Assembly (NCBI RefSeq): GCF_000004075.3
Contig: NC_026659.2
Span: 62,001-126,000 of the forward strand
Source: Cucumis sativus
Taxonomy: Eukaryota > Streptophyta > Magnoliopsida > Cucurbitales > Cucurbitaceae
DNA: 64,000 bases
Direction of reading: 5' to 3'
A program made the translations under genes and the position numbers. Below, in pieces: positions 22,952 to 35,406 of the stretch; position 1 is the stretch's first letter; each line of letters opens with the position of its first letter. Under the pieces are notes generated by a model that saw only the letters and a program-made list of their open reading frames with translations, ran no database searches and had not been told where the DNA came from.

Positions 22952-25900
22952 TCATCTCTCTCTTAGCTCTGGGTTCCTGAAATTAAAAGTTTATCCATAA
23001 ATGAGATAGAATACTTGTAATGGAAGCAGCGACAATTTTGTTTATAGAACTTAATCGAGACCTCTGAATGTGATCCAGAATGAGTAGCCTTGGTCCTGGG
23101 GGAATCTTGACATCTCTAAGCGCACTGCCACAGGTCAGAGCAGGTGTATACTGAGTCAATACATCATATCCATTGCTTATAATCTTAAGCACAAAAGCTT
23201 TAAATCAATTTACATGCCTATCAGTGAGCAGCGGCAAAGTGGTATCGGTCAATAAGCCTTTCTTGAAATTCTTCTCATAACTTTGTAGTCCAAGGTTATT
23301 CAACATGCTTCTTGTTTTAGCATAGTACACATCTTCCACAGGTGGTTGAGAAAACTTTTCCCCTAACTGCAAAACAGCATATTAACTCTACGCAATCCCC
23401 CAGGATAAAATCGTAAAACCACTACAATTTCCTTTTCTTGTTGCCAAAGCTTTAGCAAATAATAAAAGTACCATTCTCAACAAGTTTTGTAATAATAAAA
23501 TAGTTCCCCATTAGTGCACACACCTTGAAAAGTCCACCTTGAACGAGGGCAAAAAAAAGACCAGATGTAACCGCGTTTGTCGCCTGATTTGGACCTCCCA
23601 TGCCACTCACCAGTGAAAACATTGCCCCAGACCCAAAAGCAGCCACCATGCTGTAACAATAACTAAAACTGTTCAGGAAAAGCTTAAAATAACTAAAAGG
23701 TACACTATGAAATAGAAGACCACATCTAGAACCAGAAATAGATTCCAAGGAACCAGATTAAAATTCGTTGGCTAGAAGAAACATAAAAAAGACTGGAACT
23801 GTTTTTCATCTACGCACGTCAAAGAACTCAAACTGTGTGCAAAATTATCCGCATAGGAATTCTCACTCTTTTCCCACGATTATATGATGTAAGAATAAAT
23901 ACATATATTGAACCAAAGGGGAAAAAAAGCAGAGAATAAATATATCTATGACTAACTGGATACAAGATTGCTATACAGATCTTATTCTCTTCAGACAATG
24001 TTAAAACATAACAACTGCATATGATAAAGCCCTTTGACATTTCTTGTGGGCCTCTATACAATTAATTCAACCATATTTTTTTTATATCCATAGTGTTCGA
24101 ATCAGCTTACACACACCTCAAATAATCTCATAGGACAAACGACCTAACCCTCCTATAACATTTAAATGTCAAGCAGACTCGGAAACTAATTCCTAGGTAG
24201 GTGGCCGCCATGGATTGAACTCATGACTTCTTAGTTGGTTATTGAGACTGTCTCCTTTTTTAACACAAGGTCAACCCATGATGGTTAATTTGTTTAACCA
24301 TATTAATATTTTATTTTTTGAGAAACCAAGCTTTCGTAGTGAATAAATGAAATACAGAACAAAATGTCCACGTTCAAATAAAAAGCAATCCACTCAAAGC
24401 CAAACAACTAGCCATACAAAATAAACTTCAATACCTGATAATAACTCTCTAGCTTCTTACTGACCAAGACTTGAATCTTGGATGTCGAAATGAAATAGGT
24501 TGGAACCTCTCTCTCATAGTTATCGAGAGGAAAGAAGTTCTTGGATTTCCTCAAAGAAAGGGTTCCAAAACTCCAAGCACCTAGGATTATGCCCAAGAGA
24601 GAGGTCCGTGTAGGACAAGGGTAGACCACAAACTAACAACCTACTAGGAAAGGCCACCTACACAATTTAGCCTGGTCGCAGTTAACACCAACCCAAAAAC
24701 CAAGATCGCATCCTTATCAACTCCCCTTGGATCAATCAGCTAAAGACATCCACCACCAAAAGGAAGAGAAAAGGGAAAGGAGATTCAGCGATGTTTATTG
24801 GAAGAACCTTAACTATTGGCCAGAACCTTGGCAACAATTTTGTAAACCTATCCTAAGATTTAAACAACTTGGCGATGTAGTACTCTTTTCTTAGACTTAA
24901 ATAATTTTGTACTCTTTTCTTCTTTTTTCTTTTTCTTTTTTTTTTTTTTTTGAGAGAGAGAGAGAAGAAGAAGATATTCAATGAAAATGATAGAGAGAAA
25001 TTACTCAAACTACCAAATAAGGATTAAAATAAAAAGAGGAAAAAGGGTAAACTAAACAGAGGAATTCAGTAACATCAGGAACAAATGGTGAACTTAGATT
25101 CTCAAAAGTGGTGCAATATGTGTGCTCTAGTGCTCCATTTTGAAAACCTCTTGGTTACTTTATTGCCATAAGGACTTAAACGGCTCTAACAATGATGTCC
25201 CAAAGCATATTGCTATCCTTCTTGAAAGGAGAACCCAAGAATCAACCTTTGTAGAACTACTACTAAACTCAAAAATTTAAGTGGATGTATTATGGCACAT
25301 TTAATCTTTTATTCACATTTTAATACATACTCTAACTCATCGGCTTTGACATTAGCAATGCCCAACAAGTAGCTACAATATTAGTTGATAAAGAAATGAA
25401 TTGCAGAAGTTCAAACATAAACTCTTGTGTTCTGACACCACTTAGAACTTTATAGAACCCAATAGCTTAAAATGATGAGTAATGATAAATAAGGAAAAAA
25501 TACATTTTTTGTTAATGAGGTTTGATGTTGTTGTTTACGTGGTTCCTAAAGTGTGAAAGAATACATTTTTTTCCTCAAGCATAAATTGTCAACGGTAGTT
25601 ATGCTTTGTTGACCAGCGGAAAAATGTTTTCATTGAGAAGAAAGAAAAGAATAGAAGGGGAATACAAACACCTAGCAAAAAAGAGCTAAACTAAAACAAA
25701 AGGGGAATTGTTGGATGATACATGATTAAATTTACTTTCATCCATAAGTTTAAGCTTTTGGGTCAATTGGTAATTTAAGATGATATCAGAGCAGGTTGCT
25801 TTTAAGCCCCCCCACAATGTTATTTCTTGTTGAGTGATATAATACCTTTACCCACAAGCTTAAACTTTTAGGTCAAGATGATTTATGATGATATAGAGCA

Positions 25901-27611
25901 AGCGGTCAAGGGAGGTTCTGTCAAGCCCTTGCTATGTTATTTTCTTCCCAATTAAATTTGATTTCCACTTGTTGGATATTCTTCATATTTCGAACCACAA
26001 GTGAGGGGAAGTGTGAGTGATATAATAATAAATTTTCTTGCACCCTCTAGCTTAACCTTTTGAATCTAGTGATTTAAAAAGAATCTAAAAAATTAAGATC
26101 TAAAAGGTAATTACGAAAAATTTTATATACCTAATTCCAAGGAGAAACATGAAACCTAATCATGACTAAACGTCCTTCCGAGAACTCTCAATCCAAATGC
26201 TCCATAAAACAACACAAAACTTGGTGAATGAGGAAGAAACTCCTTCACAATAGGGCTATACTCTCAATCACCAGACAGACACTACATCTAAGACACATCC
26301 CCAAACTAAAAAAAGCATGCTAGAAATCTGAAGGAAGTAATTACCTTATCCTGTCATTTTTTCAAATCTTTTCTACTTACAATCCATTCTTTTTTTCTTT
26401 TTCTTGTTAATACATGTGTTATCAGTTCCTACACCTACTCCTCAAAGGATCTGCCCTAATACTAGTTGCAGGAGACATAAAGAGTTTGCATTTAGGAATT
26501 TTCTCCTTACTCTCCCTACAAAGGTTGATGAGGAGTTACAAAGACAAAGTGGGCTACCACAGGTGAATTGAAAAACAGTTAAATTTTCTTGATATGAGTG
26601 ATATGTTCTCGAACTACAAGATTTGATCTCCAAAAGGAACACTCTTTGGACAACCATACTTGTATACGATTTGTTCCACAAGCTGTACATCTTTGTCCTT
26701 GACTTCTAAAAACATAAGGATCCTCCTTTGGCTGCAGCATGTAAGAGCCTTCTTTTGGCATTTAATCCTTGAACAAGTAATGGAAACTCTTGGATTTTCT
26801 CATCTTTGTGGCCTTGATGCAAACTTAATCACACCGTTTTTAACTGCAACTTTAGTATTCTTTGTGCCACTTGGAGAAGTTTTATTTTTCTTCCTTAAAC
26901 AGAAAGATTACGAAGACAGATACAAAAGCAGTAGCTTGGCTTTTCTATCCCTCTTACATAATTCCATTTCAACAACAAAATTAATTTTGCATTAAAAAGT
27001 AAGATGAACTTAAGAAAGCCAGGGAATGCAAAGCCTGATGATAGAACAAATTATTAATCTGGAAAAAGGAACGGCGGAGCAGTCGTAAAACCTCACCTTG
27101 ACTGGACATCCTCCTTGCCTCTTAGTCTCTTCATAACAGAAGATATGCCAGCATTAACACCTGTCATGACGGCAAAGTTGCGAGCTTGTACTAAGGGACC
27201 TCCAGCAAGAGCCTACAATTAAAATGATAATAATCATGATTTTGAAAAAAATAAAGCAGAAGAATTAGGTACCCGAAATTCCATAAAATAATGTTTGTTG
27301 AATGAATAACTGAAGGAGCAGATTCGCACCTGGGCCTGCTTGAAAGAAGCCATGGCTTGAGGGTTGAGGCCGGCTTGAGGAGTGGGGAGAGAAGAAGAAA
27401 CGTCGTTGGTGAGAGTGCCCATAAAGCCACCAATAGCAGCGCCCTGCGCAGCGCTGGTGACGGTGACAACAGCGGCCTCAACTGGGAGAGATTGCTTAGC
27501 CAACCACGTCCTGAACCCATTTTCTAGTTCCTTGAAACGAGCCTGAATCTGCTCCACGGGGTTCTGATGCGGAGGCAATTTAACTACCACTCCTTGTTTA
27601 CCCTGCTCCAT
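22952..27611 (-). CDS. HP30: HP30-type Tim17/22/23-family protein import translocase
   Basis: Six coding exons on the minus strand: 27330-27611, 27097-27212, 23524-23650, 23218-23366, 23062-23124 and 22952-22976. They sum to 762 bases (253 residues) in one open frame. The central part is the Tim17 membrane domain ('AVMTGVNAGISSVMKRLRGKED', shown in part, and 'GPNQATNAVTSGLFFALVQGG'). The C-terminal third is a SAM-like domain ending 'IPPGPRLLILDHIQR'. This pairing of Tim17 and SAM is that of Arabidopsis HP30-1/HP30-2, chloroplast inner-envelope translocases for transit-peptide-less proteins. Intron 2 is 3.4 kb and repeat-filled. Intron 4 (23125-23217) uses a GC donor (AG|GCATGT), the only way found to join the LLTD and SALRD blocks in frame. 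Confidence 0.9.
24073..24293 (-). repeat. tRNA-derived SINE (minus strand)
   Basis: Read on the minus strand, it starts 'TTAACCATCATGGGTTGACC' (A-box region), has a B-box-like GAGTTCAATCC near 24213-24224, and ends in an A-rich tail (complement of TTTTTTTT at 24076-24083). The body with 'GGCGGCCACCTACCTAGG' is a family repeat I believe is common in cucurbits, from memory. It inserted in the same sense as the HP30 gene. Confidence 0.6.
24897..24983. repeat. Poly-T and (GA)n/(GAA)n tract
   Basis: Roughly 45 bases of CTTTTTT-type pyrimidine repeats followed by about 18 Ts, then GAGAGAGAGAGAGAAGAAGAAG. A compound microsatellite, possibly the tail of an old retroposon lying antisense in the HP30 intron. 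Confidence 0.8.
25715..26085 (+). repeat. Degenerate direct repeats with LTR-like context
   Basis: Three related units are spaced 100-250 bases apart. Each has a 'GATA.AT(A).A(A)TTT.CTT.CACCC' block followed by 'AGCTTAAGCTTTTGGGTCAAT…ATTTA'. The first is followed by 'GATATCAGAGC', which resembles the initiator-Met tRNA primer-binding site TGGTATCAGAGC next to plant LTRs. This suggests old LTR fragments or a repeat derived from one. Only fragments remain; boundaries are approximate and family is not assigned. Confidence 0.45.
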
Positions 27612-29392
27612 CTATGAAAACTCAAGTCAACTGGATGGACCCTTTTATCTCTTCTTGGTTCCTCTTCCTTCAGCTCTATCCACCGTCCGGCAACCGTTAG
27701 TTTCGCACAAAAGCTTAACCTTGGAGCCGGATCTAACAAAGCGCTGGATGGATAACAAAATATATATATTTCATTTGTTCCTTTTTTTTCTTTTTTAATT
27801 CTACAGTAACCCTAATAAATAAATATATATATATACACACACATATATATAGAGCATTGTAAGAGATTTGAGTTAAATTTTATGATCTTAAACTGAGTGT
27901 GGTATGTTATGATTTTCATCTGCACCCTGTTTTAAATGTATCAAACATTTGTAAGATTACTGGATTGGATTTTCGAAACGCACTGAAAAGATTCATAGGG
28001 GAGATTGGTGGTTTAAGTGGGCTGGGAAATCTAATTTTGAGGAGAAAAATAGAGGAAAGTTATAGGATATAGCATAATTTATTAAATAAATTTAACAGGT
28101 AGAAATGATCAAATATTTGAAAAATAGAAAATGTTCACAAGCAAACTCGTTTAAAATAACAAGTATGTTATTTAGTGGCTATAAGCTATGACCGCTAGTC
28201 CTATCAATAATAACACATTTTTTATATTAAAAATTATTACTAATGGTTTACGTTAGTTTCAAATTCTTCTATTGTTAGATATAAACACATACTAGCGAGG
28301 ACGTGGGATGAACACTTGCTCACAAGAATACTTATGACATAAGAAAACATAATAACATCGTATGCATTCTATATATATATATATAAATATAACCTAAAGA
28401 CAAATTTCAGCTTCCCACTCTGTTCTTTTATGGGCCAAATATCCTCATATTTTAGAGTGACAAGATCAGTACATAAATCCATCCCTAAATTGTCAAGTTC
28501 ATGGTCATGATATTCTACTCCATTTGATGATATCGATAGCATTTGATTGGATTTTTCCCAGCATTATCAATTTCTAAATACTCACTTATCTGTTTTTAAT
28601 CAATCGCGTAAAACATGAATTTTAATGTTAGAGTTTTTGGGTAAGAAGTCACGGCCAACCAACAACAAGCTCTAACCATTGCAATGGAAGAGAGAAACTC
28701 AGATCTTCAAGTATGGAATCAGAATATGCACAATGAATGATTTGGAGTAGAGGTTCCTTCTAGATATTGATGGAAATCATTTAAAATATTATGAAAAAAA
28801 TCGGTTGGAGAGATGAGTGAAAGGTGCTTTGTTAAGAAAGGGATAAGAATGTGAAAAATTGAAAATTAGAAGAAGTAGTTTTGGTCATAGAATATAAAAT
28901 AGAAGTAGAATTCAAAAGTGTTGGTTGATCATATAACTAATGTATAAATATAATTGAATAAGTGAAGAAGGCAGAAGAGACCTAAATGGGAAATAACTTT
29001 CCACAATTATTGCCACCGCAAAGGACTTTCTTTCTCCAATTAACATTAACATTAAACATTAACCTGCTCTGCCCTGCTACCCTTTGACTTCCATCCAATA
29101 CACATTCTATATTTTTTAAATTTTGATTCTAATTGTTGGTCACCTAAATTGACGGAATCGCATGCCCACGTTTCAACATCCTATTCCTCCTTCGACCTGT
29201 GATTGAACGGTCAATGATCATTCCTCCCCATCATTAAAATCAAACATAACACCCTCTCTTTCTTTCTAATTTCTTCCTAGTTCCTATTGCCTTTGTTTCT
29301 TTTCAACGCCATGCCATACCTTCTTTGAGTTCTAATACTTCCATATTCTCCGATCAACAACCTCTTCCAACTTCCATCTTAACTCTTCTTCA
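27612..29392. other. Intergenic, divergent promoters of HP30 and CRK
   Basis: About 1.8 kb between divergent genes. Contains TA and CA/TA microsatellites (about 27822-27851 and 28369-28385). A pyrimidine-rich stretch with CTCTCTTTCTTTC (about 29253-29300) lies just before the kinase ATG and is probably leader. No gene, RNA gene or transposon can be supported. Confidence 0.6.
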
Positions 29393-32287
29393 ATGGGTCA
29401 CTACTGTAGTAAAGGTGTTTCTGATGTCTCTAACCACCCTACCATATCCGACGTACCTCAACATACTACGTCCAGTCCATTTTCCAGCCCTCTCCCTCCT
29501 GGTATACCACCCTCTCCGGCCACTACTCCGGGCAGGAAATTCCGATGGCCTCTCCCTCCTCCTTCTCCAGCCAAACCCATCATGGCCATTCTTCGCCGGA
29601 AATCCCGCAAGCCTTCTATACCAGAGGATGACAAAATTGGGGAGCAAGAATTGGGAGAGGTTCAGTTGGATAAAAGCTTCGGTTACTCCAACAACTTTGC
29701 AGCAAAGTTCGAGCTCGGGATGGAGGTTGGGAGGGGACATTTTGGACATACTTTTTGGGCCAAGGGTAAGAAGGGCAATCTCAAAGGAATCCCTGTCGCC
29801 GTCAAAATCATCTCTAAATCTAAGGTTTCTTTAGTTTACGTCTAATCTCAATCATTTGATTCATTTCAAATCCAATCATAAAAGTGGTAACAAAATAATT
29901 GGCTTCATTTTGGGTTGGCAGATGACCTCAGCTGTTGGAATTGAAGATGTTCGCAAGGAGGTTAAGATATTGAAAGCATTGTCTGGCCACGATAATCTGG
30001 TTCACTTCCATGATGCATTTGAAGATGCCAATAACATTTACATGGTTATGGAGTATGTGATTGCCTACTTATTCTAACATAATCAATCCAGCTAATCAAT
30101 GCATAACCCTTATTTTTTGTTTAATATCTCTATATTTCAACTTTTGTTATCAGATTGTGTGAAGGTGGAGAACTGCTAGAAAGAATAGTGTCAAGGTAAA
30201 AATGTTGCATTATTTCACTTCATTTACTCTGAGAAAACGTAGATTAACTTAATTCCAAGTTCATACTGTACATTTGCAGAGGAGGAAAATACCCAGAACA
30301 AGAATCCAAAACTATTATTGTGCAGATCCTTAGTGTTGTTGCCTTCTGTCATCTACAAGGGGTAGTTCACCGTGACTTAAAGCCAGAGGTAATAAATCTT
30401 CTGCTTTCGCTCTAAATAAACTTCCTTATTACTTGTTGTAACTTATCGTTGACAAAATTCACCGTGCATGGCAGAATTTTCTTTTTTTGAAAAAGGAAGA
30501 GAACACAGGGCTGAAAGTCATTGATTTTGGTCTATCTGATTTCGTCAAGCCAGGTAGAAACTTGTTGTCCTTGATATATGTTCTTGTCTTTGTTCAGTTC
30601 ATCAAATATTTGTGAAAGATTCGTGGAGACAGGTTCATTATGATACAACCTAGCTTCTAGGTTGTACTTGATAAGACGGTGCTTTCAATTCTTCTATTTT
30701 CACTTGGCCATCTCATTGGAGGTGAGACTGTTTTCACAACACCTATAGTTCTTTTGCAGATGAACGTCTGAACGATGTAGTTGGCAGTGCATACTATGTT
30801 GCACCTGAAGTTCTCTACAGATCTTATAGCTTCGAAGCAGATATGTGGAGCATTGGTGTCATAGCATACATACTGCTGTGTGGGGGCAGACCTTTCTGGG
30901 CAAGAACTGAATCAGGAATCTTTCGTTCCGTGCTAAGAGCCGATCCTAACTTCGATGATTCCCCTTGGCCTACCATCTCTGCAGAAGCTAAAGATTTTGT
31001 GAAACGGCTTCTGAATAAAGACCACAGAAAAAGAATGACGGCAGCACAAGCTTTAAGTAAATTCTTCTGTCGTTCTTAGGTTCCTCCTCTTTTCAAGTAC
31101 CAATAGTATGTTATGGAAGCATACTTAATAAACTAACAATGTTGGACCTTTGATTCACAGCCCACCCGTGGTTACGAGATGAAAACATTGCTGTGCCTTT
31201 GGATAACCTCATATACAAGTCAGTTAAAGCATATGTCCGTGCAACTCCTTTCAAGCGTGCAGCATTGAAGGTAATTGTTAAACTGAACTGTACAAAAGTT
31301 GAACTCCAGCAGTTCCCCCTTGCATCAATCTTAGAAAGGAATTTCTATGCGTAATTCTGTACCCAAGCACCGTATCTATCGCCTATCTTTGATATAGACG
31401 CTCTTGCTGTGAAGTTTCTGTACATTGTTTGGTGCACAATAATGCATCATCAACTTTTACTGGACAGGTCTATTTACTGTTTCATTATCGCAGGCACTTG
31501 CAAAAGCTTTGACAGAAGATGAACTTTTCTATCTCAGGACCCAATTTAAGCTCTTAGAACCGCAAAATAGATTTGTGACTCTTGATAACTTCAAAGCGGT
31601 CAGCCTTTTGCCACTATTTTTGCTTTGACATGTATCTGTAATTGTTACTGTTTGATGCATACATATTATGACCTTGTACAGGCTCTTGTGAGAAACGCGA
31701 CTGATGCAATGAAAGAGTCCCACGTTGCTGATATTCTAAAAATGGTGAGTTCACTTCTACTTTTATATCTATAATATGGTTGCCAGTGAGTATAGGGTCC
31801 TGCCTGCATTCACCGAGATCAAGTTACATCTCTGCAACTTTGGTATAATGCTTCCCCTGCCCCGGCCGGGGATGTTCTCTTTCACTAACATTTCCAACTT
31901 GTGTTCAGATGGAACCTCTCGCTCGTGAGAAAATGGACTTCGAGGAGTTCTGCGCGGCTGCAATCAGTGTATATCAGCTGGAGGCTGTTGCAGGATGGGA
32001 AAGCATTGCCACTCGAGCTTTCGAGTATTTTGAGCAGGAAGGAAATCGAGTCATTTCAGTTCATGAGTTAGTGCAGGTAAGAAAACAGTTCGACGCTTGG
32101 AATTACATAACCAGTAACTGCGAATTGAAGTGCAAGTTTAAAATCTGTACAGGAAATGAATCTGGGTCCTGCAGCTTATTCTTTTCTACAGAATTGGACC
32201 AGAAGCTCTGATGGGAAACTCAGTTTTTTTGGATTTACAAGATTTTTGCATGGAGTAACAGTCCGCAACTCTAATACAAGACACTAA
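29393..32287 (+). CDS. CRK: CDPK-related protein kinase (CRK)
   Basis: Eleven exons: 29393-29824, 29922-30052, 30154-30195, 30280-30388, 30475-30553, 30760-31056, 31161-31270, 31494-31598, 31682-31744, 31909-32076 and 32153-32287. They total 1,671 bases (556 residues) in one frame. The N-terminus MGHYCSK has Gly2 and Cys5 for myristoylation and palmitoylation, implying membrane anchoring. A Pro-rich variable region follows. The Ser/Thr kinase domain has the glycine loop '[10 protein letters not shown]', lysine in 'VAVKII', 'HRDLKPEN', 'DFGLSDF' and 'APEVL'. The C-terminal part resembles CDPK junction and calmodulin-like domains, but its EF-hands lack the acidic ligand pattern, the CRK hallmark, so direct calcium binding is unlikely. 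Closest recalled Arabidopsis match by position is CRK4. Confidence 0.95.
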
Positions 32288-33368
32288 AAATACCACACTG
32301 ATTTTTTTTCTCCCTTTGTATCATCCATTTGATTTAAAGCAGCTTCAAAACACGTAATAAAAGAAGGCTATGCGATTACTAGATGAGAAAGAAAAAAGGG
32401 TGCAATACTTGCCCATCGCTCCACCCGTTTTTTGTGATGTTCCAACGTGTAAAAACAATACAGAAAGTACAATACAGATTATAGTGACATGTCCCGTGGT
32501 GTTCTTTCATACTCCCCCCATTTCAATTCTATATAAGGAGAATAAATTACATGCCAAAAATGTGCGACATCTAAGACTCAATTTTTCAGTTGAGTTGAAA
32601 TAGTATTTGAAGATGGTTTCAACATTTAAGGGTATTTCATTTTCTTTTGGTAATGTAAATGTGTTGATTTAGTCTACACAAAGTGGGTCATATATACACA
32701 CGCGCGCGCGTATTTAACGGCGTGAAAGATGGAAAAGTTCATACGGAAGTAGAGGGATGAGTTTAGGAAAATATATGAATAAAAAGTAAACGATGAAGGA
32801 AAGTAGAAAAGTAAGAATATTGTTGTGTTCATAATTTATACCATGTGGGGTGTGTATGAATGGGCATAGTTGGAAGAAGTCAACGATGGCATCTGCAATG
32901 CAATGTTGTTAGTGGAAGAAGCATAATAATCTTTTTAAAAGAGAATTTGACTTTACGTTATTCAAATGAGGTTTAATTTACAGAGAAAGACGCGTACACC
33001 AAAGCTCTGCCATTGCCAGAAAGAATAAATTAAAAAGCTATTACACCCTTGCAAGCAAAGCAATCTCCGTTCATCCACCCCTTTCCCCTTCACATAGATA
33101 TCATCATCATTTGAAAACTTCCAATTTAAACAAACAAATATTCATTCCAGACTGTTTTGATTACATCATTTTAGTTGTAAGAAAGAACAAGGCTGAAAAA
33201 GGCTCATATATCATATATGATTCAATATTGACTTGACCGTGAAAATATATTAACAGGAGAAAATCCAAATCCAGAAATCAAATTGGTAATGGGTTCTGTG
33301 TATCAGAAAACAAATAAAGAAAGAAAGAAAAGCTAAAACTAAAATCTAACGTAGTTTTTTCATCAATA
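32288..33368. other. Intergenic between CRK and SAUR (convergent)
   Basis: 3' flanks of two convergent genes. A compound dinucleotide repeat TATATACACACGCGCGCGCG lies at about 32691-32711, a stretch with Z-DNA potential. Nothing else recognisable. Confidence 0.6.
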
Positions 33369-33734
33369 TCAGCAATGGGAATGAGATGAATCCCTGAAAC
33401 AGGAGACAGGAAGATGGTGGTGATGGTGATCATGGTAAATGATGCCCTGAAGGGTGCGAAAGTCGTCGACAGGGCAAGGAATAGAGATAGGTCCTTTCTG
33501 ATCGAAGCCATACTCGTCCTCGGCCTTCTTCAAGAGCTGAACAAATAAAGGATGGTTGACATAAATGACAGGAATGAAGAACCGCTGTTGCTCTTGGCCA
33601 ACAAGAATGGCCAAACATCCCTTGGGAGTCTCCACCTTGTTCCGATGGTGGTAAAAATGAGGGAAATGAACGTGGAAATGGAAATTGAGATGCAGGAGGT
33701 GCTGATGATGATGCTTGTCGCCACCGAAACCCAT
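33369..33734 (-). CDS. SAUR family auxin-responsive protein, His-rich
   Basis: Single-exon, 121 residues. The SAUR core runs from about residue 36 to 100: 'TPKGCLAILVGQEQQRFFIPVIYV', shown here only as blocks 'PKGCLAILVG' and 'RFFIPVIYVNHPLF', then 'LLKKAEDEYGF' and 'GPISIPCPVDDF'. These match the SAUR32-type branch. The N-terminus (residues 8-30) and C-terminus are unusually His-rich (HHHQHLLHLNFHFHVHF and HDHHHHH). SAURs of this type are thought to inhibit PP2C-D phosphatases and promote cell expansion. Intronless, with a TATA box 190 bases upstream. Confidence 0.92.
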   Translation of the reverse strand: MGFGGDKHHHQHLLHLNFHFHVHFPHFYHHRNKVETPKGCLAILVGQEQQRFFIPVIYVNHPLFVQLLKKAEDEYGFDQKGPISIPCPVDDFRTLQGIIYHDHHHHHLPVSCFRDSSHSHC

Positions 33735-33922
33735 CGGAAAAAGGTGAAAGTGTTAAAGAGAAAAGGGCCAAGGATGGTAAGAGGAGATAGCGAGGGTGAA
33801 GAGAGTGAAAGAGGAATGAGTGAAGGAGGGAGGGATATTGGTCATTGACGCTTCTTCTTCAACATATACGATCGATATTACAAAGCAAGAGGAACTGAGA
33901 ATTTGGGAGAGCCGGAGCGTGG

Positions 33923-33930
33923 TATTTATA
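33923..33930 (-). promoter_or_regulatory. TATA box of the SAUR gene
   Basis: TATAAATA on the minus strand, 189 bases before the ATG at 33734, in a GC-containing context (GGGATATAAATACC). Position and match only. Confidence 0.55.
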
Positions 33931-34307
33931 TCCCGAAAAGGAAACTTAAGGCAATTGAATTTTAATTCCAAGTCCGTGTGAAAAAGGGTCAGCCTCAGCC
34001 TCAGGCACGCCCTCGCTTTGCGTTTCCTTAGCTTCCACTCCAACACAGAGTCGGTTGCCCTGCCCCTACAATCTTCTACTTCTACTCTTCTTCTTTTTCT
34101 TCTCTCTTTTTTACCAAATAAATGACATCAAACCTTCCTTTATTTATGTATTTATTTATTATATTCCTTCTTTTACGGGGTATTTATTCTTTTCAATTTC
34201 ATTTTAACTTTCCCTCTTTAATACCTTGATTTTTCCCTATTTAAGTCTTCAACCTTTCAATTTTACTTTTACTAACGTTTATTCTATTGCAAATTTAGCC
34301 ATTAAAC

Positions 34308-34493
34308 TCAAAATAATTAGATATATAATAATTTGTAAATATAACAAAATTTGTCAAATTCTATCAATATAGAAGTCTATCATCATGTTATAAATAGACC
34401 ATACGAGTCTATGAGCTATACAAGTCGATCAACGTAATTTTGTTATATTTGCAATTTTTTAAAGATATTATTATATCTTTAATTATTATTTTT
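34308..34493. mobile_element. MITE-like inverted-repeat element
   Basis: Arms of about 40 bases fold back. The left arm has AATTTGTAAATATAACAAAATT (34330-34351, 20 of its bases shown in the pairing core) and the right arm has its complement at 34436-34457 with one change. Pairing continues outward as 'AATTAGATAT' against 'ATATCTTTAATT'. The centre holds 'GTCTATC…TATAAATAGACC…GTCTATG', itself partly palindromic. No coding capacity. A small non-autonomous DNA element is the likeliest origin. Confidence 0.6.
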
Positions 34494-35406
34494 CAAATGG
34501 TCATTCATTATAATTACTTTTTTTATACCCATGAAGATGATTTATTATTATTTTTATTAGTCGGAATTTAGGGTTTATTTTTATTTTCCTTTTAAGAGAT
34601 TTTTCAAGTCCTTATTCGTTCCTTCTAGATGGTCAAACATTTAATATCACACGGACACCATATCTACTCTTCTTTTATACGTGTTTCCTTTCTCCATTTT
34701 AATAATGTTCCCTTTTTACCATTTTCGTAGTCAATTCTAAAATCTTCAACTCATTTACATTTTCATCTCCTCGTAAATAAATACAATGTTGTTTTTTTCC
34801 TAAAATATGGAATGGCACTTTCCTAATTTTCAACTTCTTTATAATGATTATTGAGAAGGAAAAAAAGAAATTGTCTCTAGTACTTTAGACATCTTTTATC
34901 ACATTTTTTTTCTCATTGAGTTGAACAAATATATAGAGTTGTAATCGTGGGAACTTTCCTTTTATCTCTTGTTACTTTTTTGAAACATGTAAGTTAATCA
35001 AATATAAGTTTAACGATGATTAATATTGTAAACAAAAGGTGAAACGATGGATATGCATGATGAAACCTAACTCATTTTATGTACTTTTGAATATGAGAGT
35101 AGAGGTTCACAACTTTAGGAGAAGAGAGCATTTAGTTGTTAGTTGTTTCCATGTTGTAAATAGTTATTTATTTCTTTTTCGTGGACTTTCTAAGTTTAGG
35201 GATATGATTATAAAAATGGGAATTAAATTACTAGTCAACATCAATTATTATGATCATTTTTATTTCGAAAAAAAATAAATACACTAAGTCCAAATTCAAA
35301 GAGAAATTTTCAATCAATTTTTGTATTTTGTATTAAATACCTATGAGCTTTTAAAAGTTTTTTAAAATGGTCTTGAAATTTAGAAAATGGTTAAAAAATA
35401 GAGACG

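Larger units (their letters stand above)
23651..27096 (-). other. Large intron 2 of the HP30 gene
   Basis: 3.4 kb, donor GTGAGG below 27097 and acceptor TTACAG at 23651-23653 (minus strand). It holds an antisense SINE (24.07-24.29 kb), a poly-T/GA tract (24.89-24.97 kb) and degenerate direct repeats (25.72-26.08 kb). Two T/A-rich motifs, 'TTTTTTGAGAAACCAAGCTTTC' type at about 24.31 kb and 'TTTTCATTGAGAAGAAAG' type at about 25.63 kb, look like 3' ends of antisense LINE fragments. No gene is supported. Open stretches at about 24.4-24.6 and 26.44-27.0 kb are unrecognised. Confidence 0.65.

Noticed and set aside
29390-29834. Frames of 119 (minus) and 169 (plus) codons at the kinase first exon
   Set aside because: Other-frame shadows of CRK exon 1, which carries the myristoylation signal and glycine loop.
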